Notes: generated from the sequence alone by a model not told the origin. Shown: positions 1 through 8,392, numbered from the stretch's first letter. The stretch is DNA of 64,000 nt from Cyanobacteria bacterium CYA (GCA_008363215.1 RHKP01000005.1:1-64000), one strand, 5' to 3'. Program-made: numbers and translations.

Positions 1-1
1 C

Positions 2-862
2 GCCACCCTCGGCCTCTATCAACTCAGCACCGTCGACAACCGCAAGGGTTACGCAGGCTACGAACTGCTCGCCGAACTCAGCGAAGCCAAGTGGGATGTC
101 AGGAATCGGGTGCTAAATAGCAAGTTGGGAACGTTCGCGACGCGGTCACCTCGGACCGCGGGGTATCGTGCCGACGACGACGACGACGAGAGAGTGTCAC
201 AATGTCAAGCCTGGGTGGATGAGTGTTTCTCCGAAAACCGCCTGAGCCACTTGACGCAGCCCGGTGGGCCCTGCGAGGGCTATGGGCTCGAAAGGCCCCC
301 CGGCGGGGTGACGTGTTCGAAGTGCGAAGAGGAGTTTGAAGAAGGTGCACAGGGACTGTATTGGTGTCGAAATACTCCCCCCGGCATCCCCGGAAACGAG
401 CAGCCACGCATCACGCTGTGCGCCCTTAATCTATCAAGCAAGACGGAGACATGCGAGGTGCTTGCACACGAGATGATCCACTGGTGCGACGACCAACGGC
501 TCGGAGGATGTCCGTACAAGCGTTCACCTGGCGATGGCAAGCCTGAAGACGAGTGGAACTGGGCGTGCCCTGAGCGAGCCTGTGCAGAGGTCAGAGCTGC
601 CGCGTTCAGCCGCCAGTGTTGCGTCAATGGAAGTAAGCGGCGCCCCAATCAAACATTCCGCGAGTGTGTTTCTGAATTGGCGAGCGGGAGCCTCCAGGCC
701 AATGGCTGCGATCCTCGCTTCGTTCGCTATGTCATGCGTTCCGGGAATTGCGTAAACACATCCAACGGAGATAGTGTTGATCTGGACCTAGCAGAGAAAC
801 TGTGCGAGAAAGCGGTTATTCCTGGCTCTCAGCCCGAAACTCCCCAGCGGCGACCGCGATGA
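2..862 (+). CDS. RHS-repeat protein, 3' end, with M76/ATP23-like metallopeptidase C-terminal domain (partial)
   Basis: The frame is open from the window edge, so only the last 286 residues are present. Residues 12-47 (DNRKGYAGYE, then WDVRNRVLNSKLG) match the conserved end of the RHS core in planctomycete RHS proteins; the usual RDPxGY follow-on is altered to TRSPRTAGY. After an acidic run (DDDDDE, about 58-63) comes a Cys-rich C-terminal domain with about 18 cysteines. It carries a zincin motif HEMIHWCDD (156-164), then ACAEVRAA (193-200), QCC (205-207) and ECVSELASGSL (221-231). This order (HExxH-x2-D, AC.E.RAA, S..C, .CV) is the pattern of the M76/ATP23 peptidase family. By family knowledge the variable C-terminus of RHS proteins is often a toxin, so a secreted peptidase toxin is inferred. 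The stop overlaps the start of the next gene (ATGA). Confidence 0.75.
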   Translation, partial: ATLGLYQLSTVDNRKGYAGYELLAELSEAKWDVRNRVLNSKLGTFATRSPRTAGYRADDDDDERVSQCQAWVDECFSENRLSHLTQPGGPCEGYGLERPPGGVTCSKCEEEFEEGAQGLYWCRNTPPGIPGNEQPRITLCALNLSSKTETCEVLAHEMIHWCDDQRLGGCPYKRSPGDGKPEDEWNWACPERACAEVRAAAFSRQCCVNGSKRRPNQTFRECVSELASGSLQANGCDPRFVRYVMRSGNCVNTSNGDSVDLDLAEKLCEKAVIPGSQPETPQRRPR

Positions 863-1656
863 TCCCTCGTCTGGCACACATCTTCCGTCATCAACGCAGG
901 GGTATATCCGCCCTGGCTCTTGGAAGTGTCTTAGGCTTCGTCAACCCCTGGATCGCGTTCGTCCTTATACCGGAGATATTACCTCGACGTGGATTTCAAT
1001 ACTATGACGCATCACGAGAAGCTACGGCTTGTTGGAGTTCTGGATCAAACTTCAGTGTACGCGTCGTCAATGTCAGGGTTTACCCAAGCAAAGCTCCAAA
1101 ACAAGTGGACCTGTATACACCTGTACCGCTCCCCAAATGGACGCGTTGGCAGGATCTTTCATGGTATGCTGCGTCCGGCGAGAGCACTCACGAATCAGAG
1201 GGCTGGCTCGTTGGATATGGTTTTCCATTCGTCGGCATGTCATCGGCCTGGATCGTAGCGTCCGACGGACAAGTCATTCAGCGCGGTTTGAAGACATCTT
1301 CCCAATGGCAGTATCGGCTCGTGCCAACCTGGATCTGGGGGCCCGGAAGCGTTCTCAACGTCGTGATCTGGTCGGTAGCAAGCGCTGCCCTACTTGCGAC
1401 CGTTGACTTCGTTCGAAGAACGCTTCGCGCTCGGCGCGGTGCGTGTCGCGCGTGCGGATACGCTCGCGGGAGTAGACGAGGGCAGTGCCCGGAATGCGGG
1501 GCGGGGTGCCACCGAGTTCCGTGCCACCGAGTTCGGCTTTGCGAACTCGGTGCGACCCCGGACCCACTCACACCGACTTCCGAAGACGGAAGTCGATGGC
1601 ACAATTGCGGGTGTCCCGAGTTGACCCTTGAAGAAGATTCGGGGTGCCATCTATGA
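859..1656 (+). CDS. Two-helix membrane protein with C-terminal zinc ribbon; candidate immunity protein
   Basis: Product of 265 residues. The ATG at 859 overlaps the stop of the RHS gene (ATGA), which points to translational coupling. Helix 1 spans about residues 16-38, followed by an extracytoplasmic region of about 125 residues, then helix 2 (about 165-184) and a cytoplasmic treble-clef/zinc ribbon CRACGY...CPECG (196-213), a common planctomycete tail. The last 45 or so residues are encoded by an inverted-repeat element and look like an accidental extension. I do not recognise the extracytoplasmic domain. Position directly after an RHS toxin makes an immunity role plausible, but this is inference from context only; a generic membrane protein is the alternative. 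Confidence 0.6.
   Translation: MIPRLAHIFRHQRRGISALALGSVLGFVNPWIAFVLIPEILPRRGFQYYDASREATACWSSGSNFSVRVVNVRVYPSKAPKQVDLYTPVPLPKWTRWQDLSWYAASGESTHESEGWLVGYGFPFVGMSSAWIVASDGQVIQRGLKTSSQWQYRLVPTWIWGPGSVLNVVIWSVASAALLATVDFVRRTLRARRGACRACGYARGSRRGQCPECGAGCHRVPCHRVRLCELGATPDPLTPTSEDGSRWHNCGCPELTLEEDSGCHL
1521..1602. repeat. Fold-back palindromic repeat (two hairpins)
   Basis: Two strong hairpins lie next to each other inside the 3' end of the preceding gene. The first has an 11-bp stem (1525-1535 with 1542-1552). The second has a 9-bp stem (1574-1582 with 1587-1595) and a 4-nt loop. The outer ends are also inverted copies of each other (GTGCCACCGA at 1521, TCGATGGCAC at 1593). This resembles the short fold-back repeats scattered in planctomycete genomes. 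It encodes the Cys/Arg-rich tail of the membrane protein. Confidence 0.7.
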
Positions 1657-2152
1657 GCAAGCCGCTGTCAAGGGGGTGAGCGGTACGTTTTGCGGGATTC
1701 CCAGCCATCTCTTCGGCATCGCCTTGCGGCATTCCATGAATCAGCATTCGCTCGGCCCCAGTCACTGCGACCACATCTCGCCGAGTGCCCTAGCTGACCA
1801 TTGACCAAGACCTGCGGCCCCCCTGCTCGCCGCCACCCACCGCCTTCTCCCGTTCAACTCCCTGCCTCACGCGGCGCAGCCGTGGCCTTTCGTCCCGTCC
1901 CCACCACCACACCCCGCCCCAACGGGGCTCGTCCCTGTGCCCCTAGGTGATTCGGTCGGGCCGACGTCGGAGGAGACGATCGGCAGCGAGCTCCTGACTC
2001 GGACGTCCCAGGGGAGCGTGCGGTGTCTCGAAACTGGCCTTCAATAGCACCCATTCCTCGGACCCCCGTTAACCGAGAGTCCGAGAGCGAGAGAGTCCCG
2101 CCCCGGACGCCCCCACGTGGAGCTTTGGCGGCCCGTTTCCGGCGACTCCGAG
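1657..2152. other. Intergenic, no gene recognised
   Basis: About 500 bases with no reading frame of coding character on either strand. It is C-rich around 1800-2000 and has no clear promoter or RNA fold that I can name. Short open frames here are low-complexity Arg/Pro/Ala translations. Confidence 0.6.
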
Positions 2153-2190
2153 TAAACAAACAGGCCCGCATCCTTTGGACACGGGCCTGC
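2153..2190 (-). terminator. Rho-independent terminator after tRNA-Asn
   Basis: On the minus strand, an 8-bp perfect stem (2161-2168 with 2182-2189, CAGGCCCG/CGGGCCTG) with a 13-nt loop is followed by a T-rich tail (2153-2160). It lies directly downstream of the tRNA gene read on the minus strand. Confidence 0.75.
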
Positions 2191-2194
2191 CAAG

Positions 2195-2266
2195 CTCCCC
2201 GACAAGGATTCGAACCTTGAACCTAGCGGTTAACAGCCGCTCGCTCTACCGTTGAGCTATCGGGGA
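2195..2266 (-). tRNA. tRNA-Asn (anticodon GTT)
   Basis: A 72-nt cloverleaf reads on the minus strand. The acceptor stem is TCCCCGA/TCGGGGA, the D-arm AGCTC...GAGC, the anticodon stem AGCGG/CCGCT with loop CTGTTAA, and the T-arm contains GGTTCGAATCC. The anticodon GTT decodes Asn. CCA is not encoded. A terminator hairpin follows. Confidence 0.95.
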
Positions 2267-2499
2267 TCGGGTTGCTCGCCTCCTGGGTAGGTGTCCCCTG
2301 GGGCGGGTGATAGCCTATCCATGCATCGGCCCGAATCAAGCCGGGCTGAAGCGCTGTCGGCCGCGGGCGCCGGCCCTGGCCCCGCTGGGCCTTCGTCCTC
2401 GCAGTCAGGCGACCCGCCGGTCCGCCGGGCAGGCCCGCGGCCCCTGGCAAACGCGCCCGGCGTCCGGAACTTCACTCACCCAATCTCGTATGGTGTCCG

Positions 2500-3990
2500 G
2501 TGCTGAAGGTAGTGCCAAGCCTGGTGCTGGTATCTCTCGGGTTCGGCGTGCCCGTGCAGGCCGCGAACGTGGCACCGGCGCTCCCCAGTGTTATTCAAGC
2601 CGCAGCGTGGCACTCGAAAGAGGGAGCCGACCAGCCCGAAACGACGCCCCGGGAATCGGCCGGAGGGATCTTCACCGCGGGCAGCAAACTGCCCGAACGG
2701 GTGGTATTTGCGGTTGGACCGGACGCCTTTGAGGGTGTGGCACTTGGAACGGAGATGGGTCGGGCGCTGGCCGGGGTGCTCGACGAGCGGGCCGGCGCCG
2801 GCGTTCCGGTGTTGCTGGCCAATCTGGTCGAACGCGGCACGCGCGTGCGTGAGGAGGCGACGATCGCTTGGCCGGTGTGCGTGGCCTGGGTGTTCGCCGG
2901 GGGACAGAGCAAGCGCGTGGAGATCGGTCGGACCGAGCAGGGTTGGCTGCTGGCACGCGAACTGGACTTCGGGCAGGACGGGCCTGACCTTGCGCGGCTG
3001 AATGAGCGGCGGTTCGAGTTGCTCAGCGCCGCGTGGCCGGCATTGCGCGTGCCGTTCGGGCAGGCGGCGAAGTACCCGGCGGGGGAACTGGTCGCGTTGG
3101 AGCAGCCCTATGTCGCGGGTGAGGTTGTGCTTGACGAGCCGACGCTGCGGAGGCGGTTGTTTCACAATCCGGGCGACACGGCGCTGCTCGATCGCAACCT
3201 GGCGGAAGAGCGGTTCTTCGTCCGCATGCCGGGTGAGCGGGAGGAGCGGCGGCCCTGCGGGTTGCTGGTGTGGATTCATGCGATCGACGCGCACGAGCCG
3301 CCGTTGGAGGTGATCGCGCCGGTGTGCGACGAACTCGGGCTGGCGATCGTGAGCATCGCCGACGCGGGCAACGCGCGCGAGGTGGTGGATCGGCTGCAAC
3401 TGGTGCTCGACGTGGTTGCGACGGTTTCAGCCCGCGTGCCGATCGACGAGCGAAGGGTGTACGCAACGGGCATCTCAGGAGGCGGGCGGTGCAGTTCAAT
3501 CGTGTGGGGCTGTTTTCCCGATGTTTTCACAGGGGCGGCGCCGATCGTCGGACTCGATTCCTACCAGGTGACGCCGACGGGGACGGGGCGTGCGTGGAGG
3601 CAGTCATACGACCGCCCGGGCGGATCGCTGTTCAGCGTGTTGCGCACGCACCGGATGGCGGGCATTTCGGGCGAGAATGACGGCAACTTCGCGGAGATGA
3701 AGGCGCGGCTCGATCTGTTGTCACGCGACGGTATGGACGTGCGCCTCGTCGAGCAGCCCGGCATGGGGCACGAGATGCCTGCACCCGAGACTTTTGCCCA
3801 AGCCATGCGGTGGGTCGATGAGCCGGCTCGGGAAGCGATGGCCAAGGCGGGCGAGGAAGGGGCGCAGTTGCTGCGTCGCGCCCATGCGGCCGAGGGCGAG
3901 GCACGCGAACGGCTTTTGATGCGGGTGATCGAGACAGCACCGTGGAGCGATGCGGCGTGGGAGGCTATTGACCTGCTCAGGAATCCTTAG
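2500..3990 (+). CDS. Exported alpha/beta-hydrolase (poly-3-hydroxybutyrate depolymerase/esterase-like)
   Basis: Product of 496 residues from a GTG start. A signal peptide is visible (SLVLVSLGFGVPVQA, cleavage near residue 22). The C-terminal half is an alpha/beta-hydrolase: LLVWIHA precedes the first strand, the nucleophile elbow GISGGG places Ser at 326, FPDVFTGAAPI follows as in PHB-depolymerase-like esterases, and GMGHEMP supplies a likely catalytic His at 424. The N-terminal 200 residues are not recognised. The substrate is unknown; a periplasmic or secreted ester hydrolase is inferred. Its 3' end overlaps the convergent membrane-protein gene by 14 bases. Confidence 0.7.
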   Translation: MLKVVPSLVLVSLGFGVPVQAANVAPALPSVIQAAAWHSKEGADQPETTPRESAGGIFTAGSKLPERVVFAVGPDAFEGVALGTEMGRALAGVLDERAGAGVPVLLANLVERGTRVREEATIAWPVCVAWVFAGGQSKRVEIGRTEQGWLLARELDFGQDGPDLARLNERRFELLSAAWPALRVPFGQAAKYPAGELVALEQPYVAGEVVLDEPTLRRRLFHNPGDTALLDRNLAEERFFVRMPGEREERRPCGLLVWIHAIDAHEPPLEVIAPVCDELGLAIVSIADAGNAREVVDRLQLVLDVVATVSARVPIDERRVYATGISGGGRCSSIVWGCFPDVFTGAAPIVGLDSYQVTPTGTGRAWRQSYDRPGGSLFSVLRTHRMAGISGENDGNFAEMKARLDLLSRDGMDVRLVEQPGMGHEMPAPETFAQAMRWVDEPAREAMAKAGEEGAQLLRRAHAAEGEARERLLMRVIETAPWSDAAWEAIDLLRNP

Positions 3991-4450
3991 GTTTCCAGTC
4001 GAGCCGGCTGCCGGGGATGTCGTCGTCGTTGAACGAGTCATCGTCGCCAGGATCTTCCGGCGGGAGCGGGCCGGAGGTCGGGCGCGGGGGGCGCGGGCCC
4101 GAGGGCGGGTCGTCCTGGCTCAGGTTATCATCCTCTTCGTCGTCCTCGTCCCACGAGGACTCGTCGGAGTCCTCGTACCAGGTTGAGTCGTCGACATCGG
4201 TTTCGTCGTCATCCTCGAACTCGTCGGCCCTTCGCTCGTACTGCACGCGCTCGGCTGCGGCCGACCATGCGTCGAGATGCTTGCTCGGTTCCCGAACGGG
4301 TGAGACAAAGCGTTCGCGCCGCCGCCGCAGCAGGCTGTAGGCGACCAGGCCGACGACTACGGCCACGAGCAGGCCGGCGACGACCAGCGTCAGAGCCAGA
4401 GCCTGGCTCACCGCCTGCTGCTTGTCAGAAGTGAGAGTCACCCACCACAT
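3977..4450 (-). CDS. Single-pass membrane protein with acidic disordered tail
   Basis: Product of 157 residues. The ATG at 4450 is chosen because it falls 10 bases after the stop of the upstream anti-sigma-like gene and directly before a transmembrane helix (about residues 15-40, ALTLVVAGLLVAVVVGLVAYSLL). RRRR follows, so the rest is predicted cytoplasmic. The tail is very acidic (many D/E runs, such as DDDET and DEDDEEDDN) and then Pro-rich, so probably disordered. It is the last gene of a minus-strand cluster with an ECF sigma and an anti-sigma-like protein. No function is recognised. Confidence 0.65.
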   Translation of the reverse strand: MWWVTLTSDKQQAVSQALALTLVVAGLLVAVVVGLVAYSLLRRRRERFVSPVREPSKHLDAWSAAAERVQYERRADEFEDDDETDVDDSTWYEDSDESSWDEDDEEDDNLSQDDPPSGPRPPRPTSGPLPPEDPGDDDSFNDDDIPGSRLDWKPKDS

Positions 4451-4460
4451 GCAGGCAACG

Positions 4461-4925
4461 CTAGGGCGCGGCGTCGCCCTTCGTCGGGTGCGGTTCGGCC
4501 TGAGCGTCAACCTGCGGAAGGGGCTTCCACGGGACCAGGCGGACCTCATGCCCGACCCGCACAAGCCCCATCTCGGCGCCGCTCTCTCGCAACAGCCCAG
4601 CCAGTTCGTCGTCGGAGAGGCGGCGTTCGATGATGCCGTGGGTGAGATCAGGGGGCAACGCCCGGGCCATGTCGCCCGGCGGCGTGGGTTCCGGCGTGAT
4701 GGTGCGAACGTCGGCGTCAGCACGCGGGAGGTGAGTTGACCGGTCCGAAGCGGCATGGCGAGCCGAGAAAACCAGCAAGCCCGCCGCCACTCCCAATGGA
4801 AGGCACATCAGTGAACCGTTGCGCAGCGCCCGAACCCGGCGGCGGGCTGCGGCGGCGGTGAGCATCGCGTTCAAGATCTCCTCGCGGCGTCGGCTGCTCG
4901 CGGACCGGTCGGGGTCAGCGTGCAT
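4461..4925 (-). CDS. Anti-sigma-factor-like single-pass membrane protein
   Basis: Product of 154 residues. The ATG at 4925 has a strong ribosome site (AAGGAGG, 6-base spacing) and overlaps the 3' end of the sigma factor gene by 11 bases, as is typical of sigma/anti-sigma pairs. The short basic cytoplasmic N-terminus (about 1-35) is followed by one membrane helix (about 38-55, SLMCLPLGVAAGLLVF) and an extracytoplasmic part with an SDDELAGLLRESGAEMG segment. No zinc-binding HxxxCxxC anti-sigma motif is visible, so the anti-sigma role rests on topology and position only. Confidence 0.6.
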   Translation of the reverse strand: MHADPDRSASSRRREEILNAMLTAAAARRRVRALRNGSLMCLPLGVAAGLLVFSARHAASDRSTHLPRADADVRTITPEPTPPGDMARALPPDLTHGIIERRLSDDELAGLLRESGAEMGLVRVGHEVRLVPWKPLPQVDAQAEPHPTKGDAAP

Positions 4926-5490
4926 CGGAACCTCCTTCCCCGGCGCGCCGGCGCAGCGCGCCCATGGCGCCGCGCAAACGGGCTCGGACGGCGTCAGCCG
5001 AGAGATTCATCGCCTGGCCGACGGCGCGCAGTTTCATTGCGCCGGAGTAGCGTAATCGCACCAGCGCCGCGTCTTCTTCGCGCAGCCGGCTCAACTGCAC
5101 GTGGACCCATTCGGAAACGTCGGTGTCCACGCCGAGCGGCGCCCGATGCTCGACGCACGCTTCGCGCCGACGCCGCCGCTGCTCGGATCGCAACTGATCC
5201 ACCGCAGCGTTGCAGACCACCCGTGTCAGCCAGCGTTCGATGGCAGCATGTGAGTCGAGTTCGGGCATGGAGCGGGCGGCCTTGATCATCACGTCCTGCA
5301 CAATGTCGAGCGCGAACGACTCGTCGCGAGCGGAGGCACGCCGGGCCAATCGCAGAGCAAAGTCGAACCACTGCTCGTAGAAAGCCGCGACCGCCTCGGA
5401 CTGCCCGCGTGCGACGCCGCGCGTCAGGAGGCGTGCGGCCTCGTCGGCCTGGGAGACCGCGGAGCCTGGAATGAGGTGCTCGACAGCCAC
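4915..5490 (-). CDS. ECF-type RNA polymerase sigma factor
   Basis: About 191 residues if it starts at GTG 5490, which lies 16 bases after the upstream gene's stop and has GAGG just ahead; no ATG is available near there, so the start is uncertain. Sigma region 2 is seen as FYEQWFDFALRLAR...ALDIVQDVMIKAARS and WLTRVVCNAAVDQLRSE. Region 4 is seen near the C-terminus as LREEDAALVRLRYSG...NLSADAVRARLRGAMGALRRR, a helix-turn-helix. It directs RNA polymerase to alternative promoters. It sits between an exported coiled-coil protein and the anti-sigma-like gene in one minus-strand cluster. Confidence 0.85.
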   Translation of the reverse strand: MAVEHLIPGSAVSQADEAARLLTRGVARGQSEAVAAFYEQWFDFALRLARRASARDESFALDIVQDVMIKAARSMPELDSHAAIERWLTRVVCNAAVDQLRSEQRRRRREACVEHRAPLGVDTDVSEWVHVQLSRLREEDAALVRLRYSGAMKLRAVGQAMNLSADAVRARLRGAMGALRRRAGEGGSDAR

Positions 5491-5506
5491 AGCCTCGGCA
5501 AGGTGG

Positions 5507-6730
5507 TCAATCGCCCTGATCGAGCAACTCAATGAGTTTGCAGACGTGCGCGAGATGCTCGACTCCTTCCTTGCTTCCAGCATACCGCACCACAATGCGC
5601 CCATCCTGCATCTCGAATCCCACCACCCGATCCTGCCCGCCCGAGCGGGTGGTCTGAACCAACGCCTCGATCAAGGCCCGCACCTGATCGGGGTGCCGCG
5701 GCGTGAACCGGCTGGAGCCCTCCGCCGCCGGAGCGGGTGGGTTGTCCGGAGCCGGACGACGGGCGATCAGTGCTTCATACTTCTGCCGCGCGGCTTCCAT
5801 CTCGGCCTGCATGTGCCGGATGCGCAACTCTGCCTGTTTGAGTTCCACCGTGGCCTGCCGGAACTCCTCGACGCTGATCAGCCCCTGCTGCGAGGCCTGC
5901 TGCAACTCGGCGATCTGGGCCCGCTTCAGATCGAGATCCAGTTGAGTCTGCTCAATTTCGGCCTGCATGCCGCGGATGCGCTCCTGTGTCACCTGCGCCA
6001 TGTCGGCTTCGCGTTCGGCCATCACGCGCGTCTGTTCCGCATCACGCTCGAGCGTCTTGAGCAGGTTGTCGACGACGACATGCTGGGCTTCGGTGCCACG
6101 CACGATGAGCACGCCGCTGTCTTCGTGGAACAGCAGTTCGGGCTGCGGTTCCTCGCGCTGCACGGCCAGCGTGGTCTTGACCGCATCCATGATGGCCGGC
6201 AGAGGAATGTTGCCGGACACGATGTCCTTGACCGAGTAGATGCGGAGGACGGACGGTCTGGGCTGGTCGGCGTCGCCGAAGACCCTCCGCCCGATCGCAT
6301 GAGTCGCTTCGGGGTTGGGAGCGCGGGTGTACACGACCGGCTTGGCGTCGATCACGAAAATGGGCGCGCCTTCATTGCGAACGCAGACGATGTTCGCCTG
6401 ATCGGGCGGGCAGACCGCCTCGAAGGCCGACTCGGTCGCCACGTTGCGCAGCGTCACCGCAGGCACCAGAAGGCTCTCCGCCCCGCCTCGCAGAACCACA
6501 TTGACATCGGCGGGCGCAACGGCATGCCGGATCGCCAGGACGAAGTCGGCCAGCGTGCCCCCGGGGAAATCGACGCTGACCAGGTCGGGCTTGGGCTGCG
6601 CCGCGTGAACTTGCTCGGGCTGGAGGACGGGCACAGGTTCAGGGCGGTCCTGGGCAAGGGCGGCCGACGAGAGGCAAATGCCGGCGGTCAGTCCCGCAAC
6701 GGCGGCGAAAACGAGTGGGTTGGTTGGCAT
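5507..6730 (-). CDS. Exported protein with secretin N-domain-like segment and coiled coil
   Basis: Product of 407 residues. The ATG at 6730 has a strong ribosome site (AAAGGAG, 7 bases upstream). A signal peptide ends near AALAQ (residue 27). Residues about 50-220 resemble secretin/STN N-domains: VSVDFPGGTLADFVLAIRH, VVLRG, then LLFHEDSGVLIVRGTEAQH followed by VVVDNLLKTLE. A long coiled coil follows (about 225-320, rich in E, Q, R, with repeated MQAEIE/MQAEME). The C-terminal domain holds GQDRVVGFEMQDGRIVVRY. First gene of the cluster that continues with the ECF sigma, anti-sigma-like and acidic membrane protein. It could be an envelope sensor or assembly protein; the role is not established. 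Confidence 0.6.
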   Translation of the reverse strand: MPTNPLVFAAVAGLTAGICLSSAALAQDRPEPVPVLQPEQVHAAQPKPDLVSVDFPGGTLADFVLAIRHAVAPADVNVVLRGGAESLLVPAVTLRNVATESAFEAVCPPDQANIVCVRNEGAPIFVIDAKPVVYTRAPNPEATHAIGRRVFGDADQPRPSVLRIYSVKDIVSGNIPLPAIMDAVKTTLAVQREEPQPELLFHEDSGVLIVRGTEAQHVVVDNLLKTLERDAEQTRVMAEREADMAQVTQERIRGMQAEIEQTQLDLDLKRAQIAELQQASQQGLISVEEFRQATVELKQAELRIRHMQAEMEAARQKYEALIARRPAPDNPPAPAAEGSSRFTPRHPDQVRALIEALVQTTRSGGQDRVVGFEMQDGRIVVRYAGSKEGVEHLAHVCKLIELLDQGD

Positions 6731-6829
6731 GAAGAGGCTCCTTTCACCTCTTCAACGTCACAGAGCGCACCGAGCGGCGGGAAATCCGCCGGCGCGACGC
6801 GAAACTTCTTCTCGGCCGGGTGGGCGGGT

Positions 6830-8392
6830 TCACTCCGGCATGTGCGTCCGCCCCGATGCCCAGTAAATGCCTCCGGCCAGATGCCGCAGGAACAGATCCT
6901 CGGCAAAGGACTCTTCGGTGTGCCCGCCGGCGGTGTAGAAGCCCCGTCCGCCGTCAAACTCATGGCACCAGGCGATCGGGTGGTCATTGTTCATGGTCCC
7001 GCCCTGATAGGTGGTCTCGTCGAGGTCGGCCAGCACATGGACGTGCCCGGGCTTGGCGCGGAAGTTGTACCATTCGTCGCGACGCGGCCACTCTCCGGGG
7101 AGCATGTTTGTGGAGATGTGCTCGCGGTCGAGCACGCGGATGGTCGCGTCCTGAATGGCCGGGTGCCCGAGGAAGTAGGCTCCCACCAGTTTGCCGTACC
7201 ACGGCCATTCATACTCGGTGTCGCTGGCGGCGTGGACTCCGACGTACCCGCCGCCGGACTGGATGTAGCGCTCAAACGCGTCCTGCTGCTCGCCGTCGAG
7301 CACGTCTCCGGTGGTGCTGAGAAAGATGACGGCGTCGTAGTTGGGCAGCATCGCGTCGTTGAAGTACGCCGCGTCTTCGGTCGCGTGCACATCGAAGCCG
7401 TGCGTCCGGCCCATCGCCTGAATCGACTTGACACCATCGGGAATGGATGAGTGCCGGAAGCCGGCAGTCTTGCTGAAGACCAGCACGCGCAGATCAGGAG
7501 CCGGGTGATCGGTCGAGATCGGCATTTCGCGCAGCGTGTACCAGGCTTCGCAGGCCGCAGGCTGGCCTCCCGCCTTTTGCGGCACCTCGGCTGCGATGTG
7601 AACCACGCGCCCCGGCGCCAGCCCGGGCAGCCCGAGTTCGACCGTCGCCTCACCGACAGCGCGGACCTCGGAAACTTCGAGCGACTGCACCTCGCAGCGG
7701 GTCAGCCCGCCCGAGGGCGTCGGCACGTCATACCACTGTTCGACGGTGTACGACTTGCGACTCTCCAACGCTCGCTTGTCAGCCGGATGGGTAAAGGTCA
7801 GTTGGAAGCCGCCGGGAATCGCGCGCACATTGAGCATCTCGAACGGTGGATCATTGGGGTACGTCAGATACTTGTTCTCAGGGACGGCGTCGTCGCCGGG
7901 CGGTGTGACGATGATGGTGTTCTTGATCGGGTCAACGTCAAAGTCCGCCACTGCGCCCCCGGCCGTCAGCGTGGTCGGGAATACCACGCCTTGCCACACG
8001 CCGTTGATCGATTCAGTCCGCACGCGGAAGAACGCGCCGGTGGGCTGATCTGCGACGAGCATCTGTCCGGCCCACAGCGCCGCAGTCGGGCTGACCGCGC
8101 GCGTCGGGCGCGACACCGCGTCGGGCAGTCGCACGCAACATGACGATGGCACACGCAGCCCGGCATGGTCGGCGTCGACGAGATGGAGCCCGCCGGCGGC
8201 GCTCCACGGGCCCGGGCTGACCGAAGCAATGACGTGACCTTCGGGTGACTTGCCGACCGCCTCGACATGCACCAGCACCGGCTGGTCGTGGTCGGCCTGC
8301 TCATCGGTCCAAGACGGTATCCGGGCCGAAACGAGGGGCACGCACAACGCCAGCACAAGTCCGGCGACGACGGAAATAATGGTGTTCGGCAT
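6830..8392 (-). CDS. Exported ThuA-domain protein
   Basis: Product of 520 residues. The ATG at 8392 is chosen because it begins a clear signal peptide (MPNTIISVVAGLVLALCVPLVSA). The N-terminal half (about 30-290) resembles the beta-rich region found with ThuA in PVC-group proteins (AGQMLVADQPTGAFFRVR, GAVADFDVDPIKNTIIV). The C-terminal half is a ThuA domain: LRVLVFSKTAGFRHSSIPDG, YDAVIFLSTTGD, GGGYVGVHAASDTEYEWPWY, HPIAWCHEFDGGRGFYTAGGHT. ThuA is a class-I glutamine-amidotransferase-like fold linked to sugar metabolism; the exact reaction here is unknown. Divergent from the HtrA gene with about 60 bases between. Confidence 0.8.
   Translation of the reverse strand: MPNTIISVVAGLVLALCVPLVSARIPSWTDEQADHDQPVLVHVEAVGKSPEGHVIASVSPGPWSAAGGLHLVDADHAGLRVPSSCCVRLPDAVSRPTRAVSPTAALWAGQMLVADQPTGAFFRVRTESINGVWQGVVFPTTLTAGGAVADFDVDPIKNTIIVTPPGDDAVPENKYLTYPNDPPFEMLNVRAIPGGFQLTFTHPADKRALESRKSYTVEQWYDVPTPSGGLTRCEVQSLEVSEVRAVGEATVELGLPGLAPGRVVHIAAEVPQKAGGQPAACEAWYTLREMPISTDHPAPDLRVLVFSKTAGFRHSSIPDGVKSIQAMGRTHGFDVHATEDAAYFNDAMLPNYDAVIFLSTTGDVLDGEQQDAFERYIQSGGGYVGVHAASDTEYEWPWYGKLVGAYFLGHPAIQDATIRVLDREHISTNMLPGEWPRRDEWYNFRAKPGHVHVLADLDETTYQGGTMNNDHPIAWCHEFDGGRGFYTAGGHTEESFAEDLFLRHLAGGIYWASGRTHMPE

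Noticed and set aside
1568..1774. Small minus-strand frame with MLIHGMPQGDAEEMAGNPAKR
   Set aside because: It overlaps the fold-back repeat and the end of the membrane-protein gene, and has no recognisable family or ribosome site.
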